Shown here: piece after piece, positions 29,670 to 38,645 of the stretch
Layout of the letters: every line of letters begins with the position of its first letter
How positions within the stretch are numbered: the stretch's first letter is position 1
Source: Picochlorum sp. 'celeri'
Taxonomy: Eukaryota; Chlorophyta; Trebouxiophyceae
Assembly (NCBI GenBank): GCA_010909725.1
Contig: JAACMV010000001.1
Span: forward strand, 312,854 to 376,853
DNA length: 64,000 nucleotides
Direction of reading: 5' to 3'
Translations under genes and position numbers: made by a program
The notes under the pieces: model-generated
What the model saw: the letters and a program-made list of their open reading frames with translations, nothing else
What the model was told of the DNA's origin: nothing
The model's database searches: none

Positions 29670-30321
29670 ATGTCAACCCCATTTGTGGATCCAAAGACGA
29701 CATTGAAGGACGGAGAGGGCAAGGAGATCTCTGCTGCAAGTTTGTGGACAGACTCCCCTGCTCTTGTTGTTGTGCTCCGTCGCCCAGGATGCCGTACGTT
29801 GCATATACATGTATGACATGTCATTTATTAGGATATTATGACACCTTGATCCCCTATATGCAGTTCTTTGTCGCGACCAGGCGATCGTTTTGTGGAAGAG
29901 CAGAGAGACTATTGCAAACTATGCACAAGGCACAGACAAACAGCCCACAAGAATGGTATGCGTGCTTCACGAATGGAAGCAGAGAGAAGTTGATGCTTTC
30001 AAAGAGTTCTGGGGTGGAGAAATATACCATGACGAGACCAAGGCATTCTACAAGGCTGTTCATGGAGGACAGGTGAAGAAAGGTTCCTTGGCATCATTCT
30101 TGAATCCCTTCTCCAGAGCATGGAAGAACTACAGGGCTGTGAAGGCTCGTGGAGCCGTGTGTGATTCTAATCTCGAAGGAGATGGGCTTACTCTAGGAGG
30201 ATTGGCGGTGTTGGACTCTCCAGCTGGAAATTCCGTCTACGTGTTCAAAGAAGAAACCTTTGGGGACCATGCCCCGATGGCATCGGTTATGAAGGCAGTG
30301 GCATCCCTCTATGGCAAATAA
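29670..30321 (+). CDS. Peroxiredoxin-like 2 (PRXL2/FAM213, AhpC-TSA_2)
   Basis: There are two exons (29670-29793 and 29864-30321) with a 70-nt intron (gtacgt to tgcag), giving 193 aa. The splice rebuilds the active-site loop RRPGCLLCRDQA, a CxxC equivalent to the motif in PRXL2 proteins and in selenoprotein U. Downstream are WKSRETIAN, the loop EFWGGEIYHDETKAFYKAV and GLTLGGLAVLD, typical of the AhpC/TSA_2 group. It is predicted to be a thioredoxin-fold redox protein. No leader is obvious, so it may be cytosolic. Both catalytic positions are Cys, with no in-frame TGA. Confidence 0.88.
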
Positions 30322-30354
30322 ATTTAAATTTCCATTTAATGAATACGATTATGA

Positions 30355-30888
30355 ATGACGTTGATAGAACAAGGGATATTTGCCCTCTTCGTCGGGGCCC
30401 TGTTTGTCAAGCCTCACGAACTGCCCAGACTGGCAAGACAGGCCGGTAGAATTGCTGGACGAGCTGCGACCAAATTGCAGCGGATACGCCGTGAGATTAG
30501 TGAATATATAGATAAAAATGAAATGAATTCTGTTCATGAGGAATTACAGGATACTGTGGCGCAGTTGGATAAAATACGCAGGGACGTCAGGTCCATGTCG
30601 TCGCTCAAGGGAATGATTTTGCCAGAAAACGTGGGCTCCTCGTCTCGTGCTCGTGTGCCGCCACCTCCTTCTGTTCAAAAAGATATTGAGGGTAGCAAAC
30701 AAGAAGACACTCCATCATATACGATGATTCCAGTGTCGGCAGAGGATGTGAGGGCAGCATCTCGTGATCATGGTCATCATCGACTGCCTGAAACAGCAAG
30801 TGAGACTCTGATGGATGCTCTCCAAGAGGAACGAGTGGCACACGAGGCCAAGAAATTCTTTTCTTCTTCAGAAACAAAACAATCATGA
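30355..30888 (+). CDS. TatB-like protein, mitochondrial type
   Basis: The 177-aa frame begins almost directly with the TatA/B hairpin: a short helix (GIFALFVGALFV), the hinge KPHELPRLARQAG, an amphipathic helix (RIAGRAATKLQRIRREI) and then VHEELQDTVAQLDKIRRDVRSM. The last two blocks resemble the land-plant mitochondrial TatB-like protein (GRAIGYVQ, HKELQDTMAQLEAIR) more than plastid Hcf106. There is no thylakoid leader. TatB works with TatC to translocate folded proteins, and plant mitochondrial genomes usually encode the TatC partner. The C-terminal 80 residues are disordered and polar. Confidence 0.8.
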   Translation: MTLIEQGIFALFVGALFVKPHELPRLARQAGRIAGRAATKLQRIRREISEYIDKNEMNSVHEELQDTVAQLDKIRRDVRSMSSLKGMILPENVGSSSRARVPPPPSVQKDIEGSKQEDTPSYTMIPVSAEDVRAASRDHGHHRLPETASETLMDALQEERVAHEAKKFFSSSETKQS

Positions 30889-30928
30889 GTATCCTAATGC
30901 TATTATTACATACATAATAGAATAAATT

Positions 30929-31469
30929 CTAACGATACGATTTCTGGTATCTGGCACGGGCACCTGGACCACCAAACTTCTTTGGCTCGCAGCGACGTGG
31001 ATCAGCCACAATGAGAGTTCTATCGTAGCTCAACAAGATGTTCTTGATTTCGTTCTTACTCTGCTCGTCAACGTATTTCTGGTAAAAGGCTACGAGTCCC
31101 TTGGCAATGGCCTGTCTGAGAGCATAGGACTGGGTCACACGACCACCTCCCTTCACACGAAGTCTAATATCAACATTGGAGAATCTCTGCTTTCCCAACA
31201 AGAGAATTGGCTCCATAATCTTCCAGCGAAGAGTATCTGGCTGAATGACATCCAAAGGAGCTCCATTCAACCTGATTTCTCCCTTTCCGCGCTTCACGTA
31301 GGCAACAGCTACGGAGGTTTTCTGCACAGATGTATTAATTATATGAGAATTCGAATATAAGAATTGCACGTGTTGAAAAGGCATGGTATGCGCGAGTACC
31401 CAAACGCCGCAACCATGTGGAGAGCATGGTAAAACGTACCTTGCGACCGAATGTTTGGACAGACTGCAT
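30929..31469 (-). CDS. RPS16: 40S ribosomal protein uS9
   Basis: There are two exons (31469-31440 and 31321-30929) with a 118-nt intron (gtacgt to tgcag), giving 140 aa. It starts [10 protein letters not shown], with splicing to [20 protein letters not shown], and continues [20 protein letters not shown] and [17 protein letters not shown]. It ends in the basic tail [16 protein letters not shown] that reaches the decoding centre. The first exon carries only ten codons, a common design for ribosomal protein genes. The start faces NDUFA8 across a divergent promoter. Confidence 0.97.
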
Positions 31470-31864
31470 TAATACATACAATATGTGTTAGTTAATACCA
31501 TCTAGACGTTCATCATAGAGAATATGGGTGTGGAAACGACACGACAGAGAGACTTTCTTTGTCTACGGCTCAGGCGGCGATTCCACGGACACCTATTTGT
31601 ATTCTACATACCTCGACCATTGTGTCTTTAGATATAAATTATGAAATTTATGAGCGATGGTGGGAGTATGTTGCAAACACATGCTGCTCAGCGACAAGTC
31701 ACGCTGCGGCGGGCATGGACATGGCTTCGGGATGGAATACCCTGATTAGGGTTTTTATATCAATATTCACGGCGACCCTATAGACGTCCCAGTTCTACAC
31801 CCACACATACACACCGATTCTTGCCTTTTAATGTGTATAATTTGTATGTGAGGTTTTTGAAGAC
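31470..31864. other. Divergent promoter region, RPS16 / NDUFA8
   Basis: This 395-nt region lies between two divergent starts. It contains one telo-box-like element (31746-31754) and an A/T-rich segment before NDUFA8. No coding frame with recognisable content is present. Confidence 0.5.
31746..31754. promoter_or_regulatory. Telo-box (TTAGGGTTT)
   Basis: The sequence TTAGGGTTT (AAACCCTAA on the minus strand) is the plant telo-box found in promoters of ribosomal protein and other growth-related genes. It lies about 110 nt upstream of NDUFA8 and 277 nt upstream of RPS16. Its function here is inferred from the motif alone. Confidence 0.4.
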
Positions 31865-32194
31865 ATGGGGGTAGCAAAAAGTGAAGATCCGAGTGCGACT
31901 AGTTCGACACCAACATCAGCCCTGTTGATGGCAGCTTCAAAGCACGTGGCTGTGCGCTGTTCCAAGGTGAATGCAGCGTATATTGAATGTAAAGATAGAA
32001 ACAATGGTAATCCTAGTGCATGCGTGAAAGAAGGGGAAGCTGTGACCGAATGTGTTGTGGATCTCCTGAAGGATTTAAATGGGAAGTGTCCTGAAGAGCT
32101 GAAAACGTACTGTGAATGTATGGATTATTACAGTAACAGATTTTCCAAATGTAGGAAAGAACAAGCTGCTTTTGAAGAATGCGCTCCATTGTAG
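31865..32194 (+). CDS. NDUFA8: Mitochondrial complex I subunit NDUFA8 (PGIV)
   Basis: The 109-aa frame reads PTSALLMAASKHVAVRC, AYIECKDRNNGNPSAC, CVVDLLKDLNGKC and TYCECMDYYSNRFSKCRKEQAAFEEC. These are the twin CHCH (Cx9C-type) helices of NDUFA8, very close to the plant PGIV-like subunit. The protein is imported into the intermembrane space by the MIA40 disulfide relay and sits on the membrane arm of complex I. It has no cleavable presequence, as expected. TGTAA lies at 32198-32202. Confidence 0.93.
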   Translation: MGVAKSEDPSATSSTPTSALLMAASKHVAVRCSKVNAAYIECKDRNNGNPSACVKEGEAVTECVVDLLKDLNGKCPEELKTYCECMDYYSNRFSKCRKEQAAFEECAPL

Positions 32195-32226
32195 ATTTGT
32201 AAGATAAAAATTGTTTGTCTTGATCC

Positions 32227-34132
32227 TTACATGTCATCATCATCTGCCAAATCAGCCCAGCGAACCCTGTATTTCGCTGCCAAATAATGGGCTCCCAATG
32301 GTCCTCTGGAGCCGTATGGATAGAATTCTGGCTGAATTTCTCGCCTTTCGATTTCCTGAAGGACTGGGGTGAATTTCTCCCATGCAACTTCCAATTCATC
32401 TGCTCGGATGAAGAGGCGCCTGTCCCCATTGATGCAATCCAGAATTAATCGCTCGTATGCATCTGGGAGCTCCGCATCGTACCGTGATTTGTACATGAGA
32501 TCGAGCCGAGTTCTATCTATGCTGAGTCCTAGACCAGGGATTTTATTGTTGACTTTGAGAAAGATGCCTTCATCTGGTTGAATTCTAATCACGAGCTCGT
32601 TTGTAGTCCTATCAAGATCGATGCCGAGTTTATTACGGTACAAATTCCCCGGAACGTGCCGGAATTGGACTCGAATTTCTGCAACTCGAGAGTGAAGGGC
32701 TTTACCTGCTTTCAACAGAAATGGGATGCCATCCCAGCGAGGGTTGTCTATGAACACTGCACATGCAGCAAATGTGGGGGTAATGCTGCAGGGTGGAACA
32801 GTATCATCATCCACATAGCCGGGATATGTTTTTCCATTAGAAACATGTCCCTTGTACTGGCCGAGCACAACATCGTCAATGCCCACAGTTTTCATGTTCT
32901 TCAGGACCTTGACCTTTTCATCGCGGATGTCCTCACTGTCCAGACTGGCAGGTTGCTCCATGGCAAAGAGTGCCATGATCTGCAGTAAATGATTTTGAAT
33001 CACATCCCTGATGATTCCATATTGATCAAAATATCCTCCTCTTCCTTCCGTGCCAAAATTCTCTGAGAATATGACTTGGACACTCCGGATGTAATCCCTG
33101 CTCCACAATGGTTCAAACACCAAATTGGCAAATCTCAACACGACAAGGTCTTCGATCAATTCTTTCCCCAAGTAATGGTCTATTCTATAGATTTGATCTT
33201 CTTCTAAATGTTCGTATAATTCCTTGGAAAGCTTTTTGAACGACTCGGTGTCCCTACCAAATGGTTTTTCCACAATCATACGAGTCCATCCTGAACTAGA
33301 TGATGCTGCCGTGGATGCATTCGCTGCAACTGTAGTAAATATATGTGGTGGAATTGAAAGGTAGAATATTCTGTTCGATTTGGTAAACCCAGTCTCATTC
33401 TCTGCCATTAATGCATTCAAGGATTTGAAGTCATCCACAGAGTCATATTGACCAGGCTGGTAGAAACAATTTGACAGAAAATGATCCACCTTTTCCTTGC
33501 TGCATACATAACTACTGTTTTAGATTCCAAATACATGGTGTCGAGAGGCATATATAAGAAACGTACGTGGCGCCATTTGTGGATACCAATGACTCAATCA
33601 AGGACCGAAACTCATCATGGGTCATTTTACTCCGAGCATATCCAAACACCTTGAACGACTGAGGCATCATCCCTTGCTCATACAATGCAAACAGGGCAGG
33701 AAGGATTTTCTTCTTTGCTAAATCACCGGATGCCCCGACCACACAGAAGGACAACGAGGAGGTCTCCCAATGCTCATCATTGAGTCCATACACCTCATTC
33801 ATAGAAGAAGTAGCACTGGCCATCGCTCGAGTATCGCATCGTGCCACCCTCTGCCTCAAATCCACCAGAGAATACAATCTACTCTGCCTAGGAGTTCTTA
33901 GGGTTGGGATGGTACACGTTCCCGTGCTGCATGGCACTGTTCGCTGGCAGTCTCTTCGTTTCATTCTACGCAGAAAACACAGAATCGATCGATATGAGCC
34001 ATTAAATACACACACTGTGACTTAAAATTCGCTTTACCTTTGGGGTGTGCTCTCCCAGACGGAGAGTTGAGGCGAACTGGTTCTACCCAATCCTGTAGAA
34101 CCCGTTGCCAGATTCCACTGAACTCTGTTCAT
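32227..34132 (-). CDS. G6PD: Glucose-6-phosphate dehydrogenase, plastid-type
   Basis: There are three exons (34132-34038, 33965-33567, 33499-32227) with introns of 72 and 67 nt, giving 588 aa. The first 85 residues are Ser/Arg-rich and fit a transit peptide. The NADP motif is [12 protein letters not shown], the substrate-binding and catalytic block is [14 protein letters not shown], and EKPFGRD and FRHVPGNLY are present. The sequence tracks plant plastid isoforms along its length. In those enzymes two cysteines in the coenzyme domain allow thioredoxin inactivation in light. The equivalent stretch here ([16 protein letters not shown]) has neither. It supplies NADPH for the oxidative pentose phosphate pathway. 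Confidence 0.95.
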
Positions 34133-34175
34133 ACTGTCTCACGTCGATCTTAATAAATAAAATTTTTATAACATA

Positions 34176-35483
34176 TCATTCAGCACCCTCTGATGTGTAA
34201 GATTCCCAGGCATGCCTTTGTAGTGTCTCATCAAACTCTTCTAGGTCCTCTTCATCAAGACAGCCTTGAACTTCTTTCAATGTCAACGTCTTTGGAAGCC
34301 CTTGTTTCTCGAACAGAGATATAAGGTTTTCCTTTGCTGATGCATATAATCGGGCTACATGTTCATCAAACATTCTCTTGCAGGTGGCCTCGTCTAATAA
34401 AGGATGTGCACCTCTCTTCTGTGGGTCCTTTTGCAGCATGTCCTTTTCAGAGTCCCATGACGCCAATGGGTTCCGCACGACTTCAGCCAACAAAGCTTTG
34501 AAGTTATGCTGTGCATCTAGTCGACTTGATTCCGTTTGCCTGCGCTGCCCCTCTCTCATATCTTTGGCCATTCTGTGATGTGCAATATCCCTGGCTCTAT
34601 CAGCCTTCTCCAAGTGTCTCCGGTGCTCTCGAAACAAATCTCGCCCCTCCCACGTTTCCACTTCCCTAAATCGGTCATCCTTCGCAAGAGCAGGCGCAAT
34701 ATCATCCCAGTAGATATCCGAGTGCACCACCTTCTCTTGCAACAACGCCATGAAGGAATCAATTGAAGATCTGGAAGACACAAAATCCCCACGCCGAGGT
34801 TTCTTCTCCACATGCGTCGTCTCCCCAGACCCTACTGTTGTTATATCCGCACCAATTTTCTTGCAATACGATTCAAATAATGGCCTTCTCTTGGACGGAT
34901 CAACCGCCTGAAACCGAGCATCATCCTGCATCATTTTGAGCTTTTGAGAATACAGAGAGAACCCATTCACACCAATCTCGCGCAAAAGCGTCTCATACGC
35001 TGCTTCTATTTCCTTTTCATCCTTCTTCTCTACGTCTTTTTCTTGTTCTTGATCAACTGCCACATCATTCTCCTCAACGATATCCTCTTGGTCAAATTCA
35101 ACATCAAATTCTTCCTCCTCAACAACAGGAGCTGCAACCCCATCACCCCCACCTTTCGCCTTCACATCCTTCTTCTTCCCACCCTTATTCTCTCCACCAC
35201 CTTTTTCTTGACGCAGCATTTCCTCATACTCTGGAGCCAACACCGCACCGTGGGCTTTTGCCCGTTTCAGTGCCTGCAACTTGGCTGGATCAAGTAGCAC
35301 CTTTTTCTTCGCATCTCGAGCCTTTTCCGCCTCCTCTACTTCCTTTGGTTTTTCCCACACACTCTCTTGAGTCGTTGGTGAGTAGTAATAGACGTATCCC
35401 AGATTTGTCCGAACCTCCAGCCACGCTGTCCCAGCAATCGGCCTCGAGGCCACTGGCTGCATTGCAGGCATTCCCTGATCCAT
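34176..35483 (-). CDS. WW/FF-domain protein, TCERG1/PRP40C-like
   Basis: This single frame of 435 aa has one N-terminal WW domain (WLEVRTNLGYVYYYSPTTQESVWEKP), then an acidic, low-complexity linker. At least three FF-type modules follow: YETLLREIGVNGFSLYSQKL, FMALLQEKVVHSDIYWDDI and FKALLAEVV. Between them, FRE-ETWEGRDLF and KRMFDEHVARL repeat the FF helix pattern. The architecture resembles TCERG1/CA150 and plant PRP40C, which link the RNA polymerase II tail to splicing factors. It is shorter than human TCERG1 and has a single WW domain. An upstream exon may be missing, but none was found. Confidence 0.82.
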   Translation of the reverse strand: MDQGMPAMQPVASRPIAGTAWLEVRTNLGYVYYYSPTTQESVWEKPKEVEEAEKARDAKKKVLLDPAKLQALKRAKAHGAVLAPEYEEMLRQEKGGGENKGGKKKDVKAKGGGDGVAAPVVEEEEFDVEFDQEDIVEENDVAVDQEQEKDVEKKDEKEIEAAYETLLREIGVNGFSLYSQKLKMMQDDARFQAVDPSKRRPLFESYCKKIGADITTVGSGETTHVEKKPRRGDFVSSRSSIDSFMALLQEKVVHSDIYWDDIAPALAKDDRFREVETWEGRDLFREHRRHLEKADRARDIAHHRMAKDMREGQRRQTESSRLDAQHNFKALLAEVVRNPLASWDSEKDMLQKDPQKRGAHPLLDEATCKRMFDEHVARLYASAKENLISLFEKQGLPKTLTLKEVQGCLDEEDLEEFDETLQRHAWESYTSEGAE

Positions 35484-35730
35484 CCTCTACCTCATATATA
35501 CAACTCAGAGACAAAAGGCGAAACCAGCATTCTCCAATCCATCCATTCAAGGAACCCAACGTTTTTCATTCCTGCTGTATGAATGCAGTCGACACCAGAG
35601 ATCGATACCATCCAAGGATGCTTTTGACCGAACATTGATGTCGCATGTACCCTTGACATGCCTGTTCATATGTGATAGAGGCCCATCGATCCGATATAGT
35701 ACGTAAAAGTCTTCAAAATAAATTAGTAAA

Positions 35731-36486
<756 letters not shown>

Positions 36487-36588
36487 TAGTAGCATACGAT
36501 ACGACGTTGTGTTTAGACATTCCATGAATCTTTCCATGAATGTAAGTAAGAAACAATAATAAAACAGGTTGAAAAAACAAATCAAAAT

Positions 36589-37998
36589 CTACGATTCCTC
36601 TGATGTCCACTCTGAAATGTGGCGAATCTGAGGAATAATTGGCCCAATCACGTGATTCCTGCATGAATACATGGAGGCGGGGATATAATTATTCCCTTCT
36701 AATCCTTCTTTAACATCGCGATACAAGTCTGCAAGCTGGTCCCAGAGTCCTGTTGTATGGGTCACCTTCCATGTCCTTGCTCTTGGGTGAGGACTATGGA
36801 CAACAAATGCACCAGGGTGAACGACAAATTGAAGGCCCAGGTTGGATAAATGGAGAAGATGGACGACTTTGTTTTTTCTATACCCAACAAACCTCTCATC
36901 CGTCCATGGGACAAACTTTCTCGCCACAAGGACGTAAGGCTCAAACCCTTCCTCGTAGCGGATCCGATATGGATGGGCTGCCGTGAGCCATTTCCTAAAG
37001 TCAGTAGCTCTGTGTCCTGCCTTGTATCTATCTGTATGGAATGGTTTAATGCGTCCATCCCAGAACATCATCGCAGCAGTGTCTTTACCCCCAAGAACTG
37101 CCTCGCGAGCAACCTCAACACCAATATCACCAGAGTCTCCTGTTTCAAACGCTGGCAACACAATAGCGGATCCACTATTCACTGCTTTGAGCAGAGAATC
37201 ATACTTTCCTGGCTGCTGCATCAGTTCAGAGAGTTCGGCCGCTGGCCAAAAGTCCACATCCAAGAGCAAAATAACATCAGTGCGTGCATTTGCAATAGCT
37301 CTGTTTCTCATGGCATTCACTGGATACAACGCGGACAGCCACACACTTTCCACCGTCTGACTCACAAGCTGCAAATCTAATTTACACAGGCTCTTCTGTT
37401 CGGTGACTCTATGGAATTCCTCAAACTTCTCTCTCACGTATTCCATGGGTGTCAGGTGAGGATCCTGATTGCTATTCAATTCAACCGTCACTGCCTTGCC
37501 ATCAACCAATGCAATATACACCGCAGCGGAAATGACACCACTCCACACCGCACATTGGCCTTCAAGCATGTACAGGCGCTCAAACGACAACTGTGTCACC
37601 AGAGACACATCAGTCTTTGATCGCTTCTTTCTCGAATCAATTTTATGTTCAATTTTCAACTGAGGGAGAGTATCCAATGCGCTAGTTCCTTTCTTTACCT
37701 TCTCAGGGCAAAAATACATATCATCCGTGTTCGATTCGTCCACATCTTGTCCAGACAGACGCCCTGGTGCGTGGCCAACTGGTTCAAAACCTCTCGGGGG
37801 CCTTTTACCCATACAGCACGCCGCCAAGAGCAGCACTAGCACGGACACCGCACTTTGATAACGCATTATATTGCTACACTGCACACCACATACATTGATA
37901 CCCATCAGAACGCGACGACAGAAAAGCCAACGTCCAGATTCACACCGAGCTGACAGACACCCGCACAGCGATGTCTCCATCAATTCATACTCTTTCAT
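36589..37998 (-). CDS. LARGE/GT49-like glycosyltransferase, DxD intact
   Basis: The frame is 469 aa from the first Met. The Met at residue 45, just before a signal anchor (MRYQSAVSVLVLLLAAC), is the more likely start. The lumenal domain has DVSLVTQLSFERLYMLEGQC, ALYPVNAMRNRAIANARTDVILLLDVDFWP (D247 and D249 as the metal-binding DxD), PYVLVARKFVPWTDERFVGY and FVVHPGAFVVHSPHP. The last block and the DxD match GT49 enzymes such as B4GAT1 and the second domain of LARGE. The acceptor glycan is unknown. It is a paralogue of the gene at 26876-28626. Confidence 0.83.
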   Translation of the reverse strand: MKEYELMETSLCGCLSARCESGRWLFCRRVLMGINVCGVQCSNIMRYQSAVSVLVLLLAACCMGKRPPRGFEPVGHAPGRLSGQDVDESNTDDMYFCPEKVKKGTSALDTLPQLKIEHKIDSRKKRSKTDVSLVTQLSFERLYMLEGQCAVWSGVISAAVYIALVDGKAVTVELNSNQDPHLTPMEYVREKFEEFHRVTEQKSLCKLDLQLVSQTVESVWLSALYPVNAMRNRAIANARTDVILLLDVDFWPAAELSELMQQPGKYDSLLKAVNSGSAIVLPAFETGDSGDIGVEVAREAVLGGKDTAAMMFWDGRIKPFHTDRYKAGHRATDFRKWLTAAHPYRIRYEEGFEPYVLVARKFVPWTDERFVGYRKNKVVHLLHLSNLGLQFVVHPGAFVVHSPHPRARTWKVTHTTGLWDQLADLYRDVKEGLEGNNYIPASMYSCRNHVIGPIIPQIRHISEWTSEES

Positions 37999-38645
37999 GT
38001 AATTAAATCACTACAGATTGACCACGCAGCCTCCATGACCTCGCCAACCCGGACAGCCTCAGCTGCGTCATGTCTCCGATCTGCTGCTGCCGAGTCAGCC
38101 ATGGCTTTGGCAGCCCCCACGTACCACCACAACCCCTCCCAATCCCATTAAGAATTAAACTTTATCAATTACATCCAATCGTCGCACCTTCTCGACTCGC
38201 TGGTATCAGGCTGACGCCCCTCGCAGCAGTCCGTTCTGCCTCAGCGGATCTCCCGCCGAACGATATCTGCTGTCAGCCGATATATCGCCTTTCCAATGGC
38301 GATTATTACTTTTATATAAGTAGTAGTGACAGTGCTGTCATGAATATGAACAATTGCAGATGAGGTCGGTGGACACCGTGATGCTGGACAAGGTCGCCTC
38401 CTCACGAGCCTAGAGCCATGGTCGGACCACCTCCGAATTCGGAGGATTGCCGTGGCCTTTCCAAGGTAGTCTTGGATGGGTCCCATCATGCCACCTCAAT
38501 CGACCCTCTTGGTGGCGCCCAAAATAGATGCGGAAACGGTTGCAACCGCTCTCGCCATCCCTGTGTGTCTATTCTACGCCCAGGTCCATTTAATATTCAA
38601 TGAGATATTCATTTATATGTCCTTGGATAGTAATTGTGGTGAATA
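37999..38645. other. Divergent interval, possibly containing a small split gene
   Basis: The interval lies between the GT49-like gene (minus) and SMC4 (plus). It is unusually GC-rich in parts. It contains an Ala/Ser/Arg-rich frame from an ATG at 38035 (MTSPTRTASAASCL onward), a possible donor CAC|gtacc at about 38120, and acceptors ggtatcag (about 38209) and caattgcag (about 38359). It also holds minus-strand fragments such as MARAVATVSASILGATKR. I could not assemble one convincing product. It may be a promoter with chance frames or a short, undetected organelle-targeted protein gene. Confidence 0.3.
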
